A stretch of DNA of 64,000 nucleotides, from assembly GCA_046565765.1 (NCBI GenBank), contig JBKHXX010000053.1, positions 1 to 64,000 on the forward strand, given 5' to 3'. Below are positions 22,957 through 32,200 of this stretch, piece after piece; within the stretch, counting starts at the first letter, position 1; the number at the start of each line of letters is the position of its first letter. The notes under the pieces were generated by a model, which saw nothing but the letters and a program-made list of their open reading frames with translations, searched no databases and was not told the DNA's origin. The DNA is from JBFMCT01 sp046565765. GTDB taxonomy: Bacteria > Actinomycetota > Acidimicrobiia > Acidimicrobiales > AC-14. Made by a program: the position numbers and the translations under genes.

Positions 22957-24231
22957 ATGAGCAGCGCTGAGGACATCTCCCGGGCCGGGTTGGTCCGCGT
23001 GGCGACCGCGGGGTCGGTGGACGACGGCAAGAGCACGCTCATCGGGCGGCTGCTGTACGACTCGAAGTCGATCCTCGAGGACCAGCTCGCCGCGGTCGAG
23101 CACGACTCCCGCCGGCGGGGCCTCGACGAGGTGAACCTGGCCCTGCTCACCGACGGCCTGCGGGCCGAGCGAGAGCAGGGGATCACCATCGACGTCGCCT
23201 ACCGCTACTTCGCCACGCCCAAGCGCACGTTCGTGCTGGCCGACACCCCGGGCCACGTGCAGTACACCCGCAACATGGTCACCGGCGCGTCGACCGCCGA
23301 CGTGGCCGTCGTGCTCGTCGACGCCCGCAAGGGTGTGCTGGAGCAGAGCCGGCGCCACGCCTCCATCGCCGCCCTCCTGCGCATCCCCCACGTCGTCCTG
23401 GCCATCAACAAGATGGACCTGGTCGACTGGGACGAGTCGGTCTTCGATTCGATCGCCCTCGACTGCGCCGAGGTGGCGGCACTGCTCGGCATCACCGACT
23501 ACGTGGCCGTCCCCCTGTCGGCCCTGCGGGGCGACAACGTGGTCGAGCGCTCGGCGTCGATGCCGTGGTACGACGGCCCCGCCCTCCTCGAGTACCTGGA
23601 GGGCCTGGAGGTGGCGTCGTCCCACGACTACGAGCACCTCCGCCTGCCCGTCCAGTACGTGATCCTCGCCGGGGACGGCGGCCACCACGACCAGCGCCGC
23701 TACGCCGGCCAGCTGGCGGGCGGCGTGGTGCGACCGGGCGACGACGTGCTCGTCCTCCCCGGAGGGCTCCGCACCACGGTCACGGCCGTGCACGAGCACG
23801 ACACCTGGCTGGACGAGGCCTTCGCGCCGCAGTCGGTGGGCGTCACCCTGGCCGACCAGCTCGACGTGGGCCGGGGCGACATGCTCGTCGGCGCCGACCC
23901 GGCCGGCATGCCGGTGGTCACCCGGGAGCTGCGGGCGACGGTGTGCTGGATGAGCGAGCAACCGCTCGCCGCCGGCCGCCGCTACGCCCTCAAGCACACC
24001 AGCCGCACCGCCCGGGTGGCGGTCACCGAGGTCCACGACCGCCTCGACCTCGACGCCCTCGAACACCGTCCCGCCGACTCGCTGGCGATGAACGAGATCG
24101 GTGAGGTGTCCCTGCGCACCTCGGTCCCCCTCGTGATCGACCCCTTCTCCCGCAACCGGGTCACGGGGCGGTTCATCCTGGTCGACGAGTCGACCAACGC
24201 CACCGCCGGAGCCGGCCTCATCCTGGGCTGA
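22957..24231 (+). CDS. cysN: Sulfate adenylyltransferase subunit 1 (GTPase)
   Basis: A 424-residue EF-Tu-like GTPase. GSVDDGKST (19-27) is the P-loop, DTPGHVQYTRNM the G3 region and NKMDLVDW the G4 motif. The length ends after the beta-barrel domains, so the fused APS kinase (CysC) seen in some bacteria is absent. That fits the APS-type CysH. The 114-base gap after cysD and the weak ribosome-binding site make separate control possible. Confidence 0.95.
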   Translation: MSSAEDISRAGLVRVATAGSVDDGKSTLIGRLLYDSKSILEDQLAAVEHDSRRRGLDEVNLALLTDGLRAEREQGITIDVAYRYFATPKRTFVLADTPGHVQYTRNMVTGASTADVAVVLVDARKGVLEQSRRHASIAALLRIPHVVLAINKMDLVDWDESVFDSIALDCAEVAALLGITDYVAVPLSALRGDNVVERSASMPWYDGPALLEYLEGLEVASSHDYEHLRLPVQYVILAGDGGHHDQRRYAGQLAGGVVRPGDDVLVLPGGLRTTVTAVHEHDTWLDEAFAPQSVGVTLADQLDVGRGDMLVGADPAGMPVVTRELRATVCWMSEQPLAAGRRYALKHTSRTARVAVTEVHDRLDLDALEHRPADSLAMNEIGEVSLRTSVPLVIDPFSRNRVTGRFILVDESTNATAGAGLILG

Positions 24232-24241
24232 CCGGCAACGT

Positions 24242-24284
24242 TTCCGGCGCCGGACGTACACGGAAGGTACGTCCGGCGCCGGAA
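24242..24284. terminator. Perfect 18-bp bidirectional terminator
   Basis: TTCCGGCGCCGGACGTAC and its exact complement flank a 7-nt loop between two convergent genes (cysN ends at 24231, the surface protein ends at 24295). The long perfect stem should stop transcription from both sides although no T run follows. Confidence 0.8.
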
Positions 24285-24294
24285 GACGAAGGTG

Positions 24295-24885
24295 TTACTC
24301 CCGCACCTTGGCGGCCACCGGCGCCTCCGCCCGGCCCCGGCGGCCGGCGAAGAGGGCGGCCATGCCGGCCGCGAACATCCCGGCCCCGGCCACGCCCAGG
24401 AAGATGAGGGCCAGGGTGCTGGCGGCGATGTCGTTGTCGGTCTGGATGAGGCCCACCGGCCGCTCCTCGACCGGGCTCAGGCTGGCCCCGGCGATGGGCT
24501 GCTGGCCGGTGGGGCCGACCACGGCGAGCAGCGCGCGGATGGGCAGCTGCGACAGCTTCCCGTCGGGCCCGGTCTGGGACAGGATCAGCACGTAGTTGCC
24601 CGGCGCCGTGCCCTGGGGCACCGTGACCGCCCCGGTGACCGTACGGTCGCTCTTGGGGGCGTCGAGGGTAGCCAGCACCGGCCCGTCGAGGGCGTTGAAG
24701 CGAACGGTGACCGGGTGGGGCTGGCGGAAGCCGGTCCCGTTGATCATCACCTCGTCGCCCGCCTTGGCCGTGGTGGTCGACAGGTTCACGGCCGGCCCCG
24801 ACACGCATGCCCACGCCGTCGCCGTCGCCGCCAGCACCACCGCGGCGGCCGTGCTCCCGGCCGCGAACCACTTGCGCAACGTCAT
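24295..24885 (-). CDS. Exported membrane-anchored protein of unknown function
   Basis: A 196-residue protein with a signal peptide (KWFAAGSTAAAVVLAATATAWA, cleaved near WAC), a beta-rich extracellular domain (residues about 30-140; AGDEVMINGTGFRQPHPVTV looks like an IPT/TIG-type immunoglobulin strand pattern) and one C-terminal membrane helix (LALIFLGVAGAGMFAAGMAAL) before a basic tail. ATG 24885 is chosen because GGAGGGAGA lies 7 bases upstream. Placement by the two-component genes may be accidental, as it is separated from them by its own promoter region. Confidence 0.7.
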   Translation of the reverse strand: MTLRKWFAAGSTAAAVVLAATATAWACVSGPAVNLSTTTAKAGDEVMINGTGFRQPHPVTVRFNALDGPVLATLDAPKSDRTVTGAVTVPQGTAPGNYVLILSQTGPDGKLSQLPIRALLAVVGPTGQQPIAGASLSPVEERPVGLIQTDNDIAASTLALIFLGVAGAGMFAAGMAALFAGRRGRAEAPVAAKVRE

Positions 24886-24975
24886 CCTGCGTCTCCCTCC
24901 GTCGTACAGACCCTCTGGATCGTCGCGGAGCCATGCGACGACCATCCGACGGCGACGTGACGGTTCGGCGACGGT

Positions 24976-25143
24976 CTACGGCACGGGCGTGGTGGGAGGG
25001 CCCGCCTCGAGCAGGTCGAAGGGTACGTCGCGGTCGGGGATGCGGCGGGCGTCGTCGTCGACGGGGACGCCGCAGGCCACCAGCAGGGCGCCGGTCGCGG
25101 CCAGCATCAGGGCGCCCGCCCGTCGGCCGGCTCGCTCCTTCAC
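24976..25143 (-). CDS. Short LpqB-like lipoprotein stub (55 aa)
   Basis: A 55-residue predicted lipoprotein. GTG 25143 overlaps the sensor-kinase stop as GTGA. A basic start, a hydrophobic core and the lipobox LVACG are followed by ARRIPDRDVPFDLLE. That last segment resembles the residues just after the lipid anchor in LpqB/GerMN-type lipoproteins, which in actinobacteria follow mtrA-mtrB. Here the GerMN and propeller domains are missing. Either the gene is truncated or a minimal lipoprotein partner of the kinase is made. Confidence 0.6.
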   Translation of the reverse strand: MKERAGRRAGALMLAATGALLVACGVPVDDDARRIPDRDVPFDLLEAGPPTTPVP

Positions 25144-26522
25144 CGGCTCGCCGCCGCCACCGGCAGCTCCACCACGAAGCGGGCGCCGCCGTCCGCCCCG
25201 TCCTCCACCCAGACCCGCCCGGAGTGGAGGCGCACGTGCTCCGACACCAGCGACAGGCCCAGCCCGGCCCCGCCGTCCATGCCCCGCCGGCCCACGTTGC
25301 CGCCCCGCACGAACGGCTCGAAGATCACCTCGCGCTCGCCCAGGGGGACGCCCGGCCCCCGGTCCTCCACCGTGATGCGGGCCGAGGAGCCGTCGGCCTC
25401 GACCGCCACCCGGGAGACCCCGCCGCCGTAGTGCTCGGCGTTCTCGACCAGGTTCGCCACGACCCGCTCGAGCCGGCGCTTGTCGGCGTTGATCACGGCC
25501 TGTCGGGCCCCGTCGCCCACGTCGACCACGTCCTGGCGGACGCCGGCCCCGGCGGTGGCGTGGCGGACGAACTCGTCGAGGCGCACGTCCTCCAGTTGCA
25601 GGACGTCGGCGCCGGCGTCGAGGCGCGACATCTCCAGCAGGTCCTCCACCAGGCGCTGGAAGCGCCGGACCTCGGCCGCCAGCAGGTCGACGGCCGTCCG
25701 GGAACGGTCGGGGAGGTCGTCGCGGCGGCCGAGCAGGACCTCCACGGACGCGACCAGCGTCGCCAGCGGGCTGCGCAGCTCGTGGCTCACGGCCGAGGCG
25801 AAGCGCGCGTCCCGGCGGATGCGGCGCTCGAGGGCGTCGGTCATGTGGTTGAACGACGTGGCCACCGTGGCCAGGTCGGGGTCGGCGCCTCCCTCGAGGC
25901 GGATGTCGAAGCGCCCCGCGGCCACCTCGGCGGCGGCGGTGGACACGTCGGCGAGGGGACGCAGCACGCGCCGGCTCGTCCACACGCCGGCCGCCGCCCC
26001 GGCCACGGTGGTGATCAACGCGCCCAGCAGCAGCGAGTAGCGCAGGACCCCGAGCGTGTCGCTCAACCGGCGCAACGGGAACACGGCGAAGTACTCCGAG
26101 CCCACCTCGGCGAGGGGCACGCCCACCGCCAGCTGCGGGATCCCCTGGAAGCGCACCCGCTGCTTCGCCGCGTCCCCCGCCACCACGGCGGCCAGCACGG
26201 GGGCGGGCACGACGTCCACGCCGCGGCGCTCGTCGGTCGAGTACCAGTTCCCGGCCACCCTCAGGACCTGCTCGGACGAGGTGGTGGGCAGGTCGAGGGA
26301 GGCGAGCAGGGCGGCCGGGTCGGTGCCGGGGTCGCGTAGGCGGGTGCGGATGAGGCGGGCGTTGACGAACGTCTGCTGCTGGAGCGACGTCTCGCGGTTG
26401 CGCACCAGGTAGGTGCGGGCCCGCTCGTAGGTGATCAGGGCGAGCGAGGTCGAGAGGAACAGGGCGCCCAGGGTGAAGATGAGCATGAGCCGGGTGCGGA
26501 GGCGCAATCGGCGGCCGAGCAT
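25140..26522 (-). CDS. mtrB: Sensor histidine kinase, MtrB-like
   Basis: A 460-residue membrane kinase. Helix 1 (LIFTLGALFLSTSLALI, 14-30) and helix 2 (SLLLGALITTVAGAAAGV, 163-180) frame an extracellular sensor of about 130 residues. HAMP follows (RRVLRPLADVSTAAAEVAAG), then His247 in VSHELRSPL, and the ATPase core with VVANLVENAEHYGG, DRGPGVP and GGAGLGLSLVSEH. It is downstream of, and almost adjoining, the response regulator gene and is followed by the lipoprotein stub, as in mtrA-mtrB-lpqB of actinobacteria, where the system controls cell wall and division genes. The family assignment rests mainly on order. Confidence 0.85.
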   Translation of the reverse strand: MLGRRLRLRTRLMLIFTLGALFLSTSLALITYERARTYLVRNRETSLQQQTFVNARLIRTRLRDPGTDPAALLASLDLPTTSSEQVLRVAGNWYSTDERRGVDVVPAPVLAAVVAGDAAKQRVRFQGIPQLAVGVPLAEVGSEYFAVFPLRRLSDTLGVLRYSLLLGALITTVAGAAAGVWTSRRVLRPLADVSTAAAEVAAGRFDIRLEGGADPDLATVATSFNHMTDALERRIRRDARFASAVSHELRSPLATLVASVEVLLGRRDDLPDRSRTAVDLLAAEVRRFQRLVEDLLEMSRLDAGADVLQLEDVRLDEFVRHATAGAGVRQDVVDVGDGARQAVINADKRRLERVVANLVENAEHYGGGVSRVAVEADGSSARITVEDRGPGVPLGEREVIFEPFVRGGNVGRRGMDGGAGLGLSLVSEHVRLHSGRVWVEDGADGGARFVVELPVAAASR

Positions 26523-26528
26523 CGGCGG

Positions 26529-27212
26529 TCAGGGCTCCAGCCGGTAGCCGAGCCCCCGCACCGTCACCACGTAGCGGGGGTTGGCGGGGTCGTCCTCGAC
26601 CTTGCCCCGCAGCCGGCGGATGTGGACGTCGACCAGCCGGCTGTCGCCGAAGTAGTCGTAGCCCCACACCCGCTCGAGCAGGGCCTCGCGGCTCAGCACC
26701 CGGCCCGAGGACTGGGCCAGCTCGCACAGCAGCCGGAACTCCGTCTTGGTCAGCGCCACCGGCTCGCCCCCGCGCCGCACCTGCCCGGCCTCGACGTCCA
26801 CCGCCAGCTCCCCGAAGGTGAGCGGTCCGGGGGCCTCGCCCCGGGTGCGGGCGGCACGGCGCTGGAGCGCGCGGATGCGGGCGGCCAGCTCCTTGGGCTC
26901 GGCCGGCTTGACCACGTAGTCGTCGGCCCCCGCCTCCAGGCCGGCCACCACGTCGTGGCTGTCGGAGCGGGCGGTGAGGATGAGGATGGGGACGTCGCTG
27001 CGGCGGCGGAGCTGGCGGCACAGCTCGAAGCCGTCCGCCCCCGGGAGCATGAGGTCGACCAGCACCACGTCCGACGGGCGCTGCTGGAAGGCGGGCAGTC
27101 CCTCCTCGGCGCTGGACGCCTCGTCGATGACGTTCCCCTCGTCCTCGAGGGCCAGGCGCAGGGCGGCGCGGATGCGTTCGTCGTCCTCCACGATCAGGAT
27201 CCGGGCCGCCAC
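26529..27212 (-). CDS. mtrA: OmpR-family response regulator, MtrA-like
   Basis: A 227-residue regulator. The receiver domain (1-120) has the acidic pair Glu9/Asp10, phosphorylated Asp53 in VVLVDLMLPGADG, and Lys in YVVKPAEPKEL. The C-terminal winged helix contains LTKTEFRLLCELAQSSGRVLS and RLVDVHIRRLRGKVEDDP with VRGLGYRLEP. GTG 27212 gives the usual N-terminus ARILIVEDD. It is the first gene of the RR-kinase-lipoprotein unit. Confidence 0.88.
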   Translation of the reverse strand: MAARILIVEDDERIRAALRLALEDEGNVIDEASSAEEGLPAFQQRPSDVVLVDLMLPGADGFELCRQLRRRSDVPILILTARSDSHDVVAGLEAGADDYVVKPAEPKELAARIRALQRRAARTRGEAPGPLTFGELAVDVEAGQVRRGGEPVALTKTEFRLLCELAQSSGRVLSREALLERVWGYDYFGDSRLVDVHIRRLRGKVEDDPANPRYVVTVRGLGYRLEP

Positions 27213-27272
27213 CCCGACATTCTCGACGAAACGGGAGCGTGCCGCCCGGACAGGTCTGGCACGCTGCGGGAG

Positions 27273-27818
27273 ATGGGCGCCCGGGTCGAAGCCGTGCACT
27301 TCAGCGGTTCGCACACGCTGCGCAAGGCGGCGCGGCCGGAGATCCGGCTGATCGCCGGGGTGGGGGTCGAGGGGGACGTGCATGCCGGGGCCACCGTGCA
27401 GCACCGGTCCAGGCTGGCCCGGCGCGCCGCTGAGCCCAACCTCCGCCAGGTCCACCTGCTCCAGGCCGAGCTGCACGACGAGCTGCGCCAGGCCGGCCGG
27501 CCCCCGGTGGAGGCGGGCGACATGGGGGAGAACGTGACGACGCGCGGCATCGACCTGTTGAGCCTCCCGGCCGGCACGCGCCTGCGGCTGGGGGCGGAGG
27601 CGGTGGTGGAGCTGACCGGACTGCGCCACCCGTGCAAGCAGCTGGAAAGGCTGCGGCCAGGCCTCATGGAGGCCATGCTCAACCGTGACGCAGCCGGGAA
27701 CCCCAACCGGCGGGCGGGCGTGATGGCGGTGGTGGCCGCGGGCGGCACGGTGCGACCAGGCGACCCCATCGCCGTGGTGCTCCCACCCGAGCCGCACCTG
27801 CCGCTGCCCGTCGTGTGA
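27273..27818 (+). CDS. MOSC-domain protein
   Basis: A 181-residue stand-alone MOSC protein. GVGVEGDVHAG, NLRQVHLLQAELHDEL, AGDMGENVTTRGIDL and RHPCKQLERLRPGLM (with the conserved Cys that binds sulfur or molybdenum cofactor) are the family motifs. MOSC domains move sulfur or serve as molybdenum-cofactor enzymes; the partner is not known. Its stop overlaps the next gene by 4 bases. It is divergent from mtrA with about 60 bases between. Confidence 0.87.
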   Translation: MGARVEAVHFSGSHTLRKAARPEIRLIAGVGVEGDVHAGATVQHRSRLARRAAEPNLRQVHLLQAELHDELRQAGRPPVEAGDMGENVTTRGIDLLSLPAGTRLRLGAEAVVELTGLRHPCKQLERLRPGLMEAMLNRDAAGNPNRRAGVMAVVAAGGTVRPGDPIAVVLPPEPHLPLPVV

Positions 27819-29266
27819 TTCCGCACCGGGCGGTGCGGCGGCGCCTGGCCCGTACCGCTCGGGTGGCCGCCACGGCCGCCGGGCGGGCTGCCACCGGGCG
27901 GGGCCAGGCGACGCAGGCCGGGGCCCTCGGGCCGGTCGTCGAAGCCTTCCAGGAGCTGGGGGCGACCTACGTCAAGCTGGGCCAGCTCATCGGCTCGTCG
28001 CCCGGGATCTTCGGGGCCGCCTGGTCGACCGCCTTCCGCTCGGTGCTCGACTCGGGCCCCGCCCTGCCGCCCGGGGCGGCGAGGGCCGAGGTGGAGGCCG
28101 AGCTGGGGCGGCCCGTCGAGCGGCTCTTCGAGTCGTTCGAGGACAGGCCGCTGGCGGCAGCCTCCATCGCCGTCGTGCACCGGGCCCGGCTGCCGGGGGG
28201 TGAGCCGGTCGCGGTCAAGGTGCTGCGCCCCGGCATCGGGCCGGTCGTGCAGGCCGACGTCGCCATCCTCGGCCCGCTCGTCCGCTTCCTTTCGCGCCAG
28301 GGCCTGGAGCAGGTCGCCGCCGTCCATTCCTTCCTGGGCGGCCTCCGCCAGCAGGTCGCCGAAGAGCTCGACCTCCGCAACGAGGCCGCCGCGATGGCCC
28401 GGTTCCGCGAGCTGTTCGCCGACATGGGCCTCGACCGCATCGTCGTGCCGGCGGTGCACGGGAGCCACTCTGGGCGGCGGGTCCTGACCATGGAGCTCCT
28501 CGACGGCGTGGCCATCGACGACCCGGCCACGGTCGACTGGGGCGGCGCCGATCCCAGGGTCCTGCTGCTCCAGCTGCTCAAGGGCTGGTTCACCACGGCG
28601 GTCGTGGACGGTGTGTTCCACGGCGACCTGCACGCCGGCAACATGCTGCTGCTGCGGGACGGCCGGCTGGGGATGATCGACTGGGGCATCCTCGGCCGCC
28701 TCGACCCGGCGACCCACTGGCTCTTCCGGCGCATGCTCGAAGCGTGCCTGGGCGACACCGCCGGCTGGCGCGACGTGGCCGAGGTCTACCGGGTCATGGG
28801 CCTGAGCATGCAGGACGACTTCGGCATGCCCGACGACGTCGCCGCCACCATCGCCCGGGCCCAGCTGGAGCCCATCCTCACCCGGCCCTTCGGCCGCATC
28901 GACCTCAACCGGCTGTTCGTCACCAGCCGCGACGCGGCAGGGGCGATGCGGGCCGCGAACGGCGCCGAGTCGCCGAGGGAGCGGTGGGAGCGTTGGCGCG
29001 CCGCCCGCCGCCACGGCCGCCGGGTCGTGGCCGCCGACCTGCGGGAGAGCCCGTTCGACCGGGCCAACTTCATGCTGGGCAAGCAGCTGCTCTACGTGGA
29101 GCGCTTCGGGAAGCTCTACCTGCCGGACGTGCCGCTGCTCCACGACCGCCGCTTCGTCAGGCGGCTGCTGGCGAGCCCCGGGCCGCCCTCGCCGCTGACC
29201 CGAGGCCACGGATCCTCGGGCCCGGTCAGGCCGGGAGGCGGCCCAGGAGTGCCCGGGCCCTGGTGA
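27815..29266 (+). CDS. ABC1/UbiB-family atypical kinase
   Basis: A 483-residue ABC1/ADCK protein. LGATYVKLGQLIGSSPGIF is the KxGQ signature, AAASIAVVHRARL and VAVKVLRPG hold the A-rich loop and ATP lysine, FHGDLHAGNMLL the catalytic loop, and MIDWGILGRL the metal-binding Asp. Family members support isoprenoid-quinone synthesis or lipid homeostasis. The Ala-rich nucleotide loop typical of UbiB reads AAASIAVVH (normally AAASIAQVH), so Gln is replaced by Val. The 3' end overlaps the convergent protease-ATPase gene by 41 bases; the final 30 residues are low-complexity. Confidence 0.86.
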   Translation: MIPHRAVRRRLARTARVAATAAGRAATGRGQATQAGALGPVVEAFQELGATYVKLGQLIGSSPGIFGAAWSTAFRSVLDSGPALPPGAARAEVEAELGRPVERLFESFEDRPLAAASIAVVHRARLPGGEPVAVKVLRPGIGPVVQADVAILGPLVRFLSRQGLEQVAAVHSFLGGLRQQVAEELDLRNEAAAMARFRELFADMGLDRIVVPAVHGSHSGRRVLTMELLDGVAIDDPATVDWGGADPRVLLLQLLKGWFTTAVVDGVFHGDLHAGNMLLLRDGRLGMIDWGILGRLDPATHWLFRRMLEACLGDTAGWRDVAEVYRVMGLSMQDDFGMPDDVAATIARAQLEPILTRPFGRIDLNRLFVTSRDAAGAMRAANGAESPRERWERWRAARRHGRRVVAADLRESPFDRANFMLGKQLLYVERFGKLYLPDVPLLHDRRFVRRLLASPGPPSPLTRGHGSSGPVRPGGGPGVPGPW

Positions 29267-32200
29267 GCACGCGGGGCAGCGGCAGCCGAGCGGCTGTGGC
29301 GGCGGCCGCTTCGGCCATCTCCCGGGCCCGTTCCCGGTCGCCGGCCCCGCCCCGGCGGGTCAGCATCTCGGCGAAGTCCACCCGGGTGTGGCCTTCCCAC
29401 GTGGGCGACCGCAGCCGGGCCGAGCCGACCTCGATGGCCATCTCGAAGTGGGCGGCGGCGTCGTCCCAACGGTGCCCGAGGCCGGCCAGGATGCCGAGGT
29501 AGCGGTCTACCGGTCCGAGGCTGGCGATGGCGAGGCCCACCACGACCGTCTGCCCGGACCGGGGCCGCAGCAGGTCGTACAGGGTGGGGACGAGGCGCAG
29601 GTCCCCCGTGGCGGCGCACGCCTCGGCGAGGAAGGCCAGGCTCGTCGACCACATGGCGTCGCTCTCGGAGTGCTGCCAGCCGGCGTGGACCAGGTCGTCG
29701 ATGACGCGCCGGGCATCGTCGAAGCGGCCTTCGTCGCAGGCCAGCGCGGCCCGCGCCGCCTGGACGGCGAGGCCGATGCCCTCGAAGGCCGATCCCTGGG
29801 CGGTGGCCTCGGCCACCCGGTCCAGGAGAGGACCGATGCCCGAGAACCGACCTTCCTCGCGGAAGGCCAGCATGCGCTGGACGTACAGGTAGACCACCGA
29901 CGTGAGCGAGTCCACCCGCAGCCCGAGGGCTTCGTCGGACAACCGTCGGGATTCGGCGAAGCGTCCGTCGAGGTGGGCGAAGAGGGGCCGGATGACGGCT
30001 GCGCCCCATCGCGCGTACCCGTGGTGCAGCCGGGGCCCGAGGGTGGCCAGCCCCTCCAGCGCCTGCTCCGCCGCGCTCCGCTCCCCGAGCTCGAGGAGGT
30101 GGATGATCCGGAACCCGTGCGCCCATGCCTCGACGTCCCGCTCGCCGGAGGCGATGGCCACGGCGAGTGTCTCCTCCGCCACCGCCAGTCGCTCGCTGGC
30201 GGCCTCGTGGTAGGTGTAGTGGCCCAGGAGCCGTGACAGCAGGGCCCACGCCAGCGCCACCGGGTCGCCCGAGCGCCGGGCGTCCTCCAGGATCTTCGCC
30301 ACCGCCGGCATGGGGTAGGCGCGGGGATCGCGGCGGGCCGCCATGACCAGCTCGAAGGTGGTACGGCCCCGGAGGCGGGCCACCTGGGGGTGGGCGGAGC
30401 CCTCCGCCATCGCGGTGGCTTCCTCGAGCCAGCCGATCAGCTGGTCGTCGGTGCGACCGAGGTCCTCCGGCGGGCCGGCCAGCCCCAGGGTGGCCTCGAT
30501 GACCACGTCCGGAAGGGCGGCGTCGAGGGCGATCTCGCGTGCCTCCTCGAAGAACGGCCTGGCCCTGGCTTCCTCGCCGACGTAGGAGTTGGAGCGGCCC
30601 GCCTCCAGCAGGAGCCGGGCGCGCCGCTCGGGGAGTTCGACCTCGGCCAGGTCGAAGGCCTGCACCGCCCGCTCCCGGAACTCCCGCACGTCCTCGTAGC
30701 CGAGCCGCCTGGTCATCTCCTCGGCCGCCTGCTCGGCGTAGCGGAGTGCCCGCTTCCAGACGTCCCCGCCCACGGACGGGGCGGCGTCGCCGTAGTACCG
30801 GGCCAGCTCCACGACGGGGGGACGGGCGGCCTCGGCCTCGGCCTTGCGCTCCAGCGCCTGGGCCAGGGCGACGTTGAAGCGGGCCGCTTCGGCGGGGGGG
30901 ACGGAGCGGCGGACGGCGTCGCGCGTGCGGTCGTGCTCGAAGGCGTAGCGGCCGGGCCCTGCGGGCTTCACGAACCGCGCCGCGGTGGCCGCCGCCAGGT
31001 CGGCGGCCACGACGTCGGGCCCGACGATCCCCGCCTCCCCGAGCAGGAGGGCGGAGAACTCGTTCCGCCGCACCATCGACGCGAGCTGGAGGGTGCGGAG
31101 GCCGGAGAAGACCCGCAGCCGGCGGTCGATCACCTCGGGGCCGACCGCGTACACGGCCCCTACCAGGTCGTCGTCGCCCGCCTCGGCCCGCTCCCGCAGC
31201 AGCCGCAGGTGGTTGGCCACGTCGAGGGGGTTGCCCGCCGTCACCGCCTCCAGGGCCTGCGAGATGGCTTCGCCCGCCACGGTGGCGGGCAGCTGCGAGC
31301 CCACCCAGGATCGGAGGGCGGCGCCGGTGAGCCCGGTGAGGGTGAGGTCCTCCACCGCGCCCTGGGCACGCATGTCGGCCAACGTGGCGGCCGCCTCCAC
31401 CGAGGCGCCGGGCGCATCGGGCCGGTAGGTGGCGACGACCAGCACGCCCGGCGGCCCGGAGGGGTCGAGCAGGCGGCGCAGGACCGGCCACGTGTCGTCG
31501 CCGGCCCACTGGAGGTCGTCGAGCACCACCAGGAGGGGGGCTCGCCGCTGCGCGCAAGCCCGGACGACCGCCTCCACGGCTCGGCTCTTCCGCTCGAGCA
31601 GGAGCCGGGCGGTCGGGGCCTCCATCGTGGCGGGCGGGGCGCCGAAGTGGTCGGGGAGCGAGGTGGCGAGGTGCTCCACCAACGACGCCAGCCACGGCCC
31701 GAAGGTGCGGGCGTGGCTCCTGAGCTGCTCGGCCGTCAGCCCGTCCACGAACCGCTCCATCACCGGTTCGAGGACGCGTGTCTCGTGGGACTTGGCCCGC
31801 CCCAGCACTGCGGGGGCGCCCGCACCCGCCGCCTCGGCGACGAAGTCGGCCACCAGACCGCTCTTGCCGATACCGGAGCCGCCCAGGACGAGCACCATCC
31901 GCGGGCCCGGTCGGGCGCCGGCGGCCGCCGCCCAGGCCCGGGCCAGGGCCTGCCGCTCGGCGTCACGCTCGTAGAGGCGCTCGGGGCGCTGGCCGAGGAA
32001 GGCTTCCACGTCGGGACCGGCCAGCCGGAACGCTTCCGCGGCGGCGGCCGCGAGGGTGTCGACCGGCACCTGGCGGTGGTAGGGGGTGCGCTCACGGCTG
32101 CCGCGCGCCGGGTAGAGGAAGGGCACCTCGGCGGAGGCCGCGGCGCGGGCTTTCGCCTCGACGCCTCCCACCGCCTCGACCGTGCCCTCGGCGGTGACCA

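Noticed and set aside
21778..24261. An 827-codon minus-strand frame
   Set aside because: Antisense to cysD and cysN, rich in His/Val/Gly/Asp repeats with no recognisable domain.
27815..29266. ABC1 kinase as a broken gene because of the AAASIAVVH loop and odd tail
   Set aside because: The remaining catalytic motifs (KxGQ-type, VAVKVL, HGDLHAGN, DWG) are intact; the Gln-to-Val change alone does not show loss of function.
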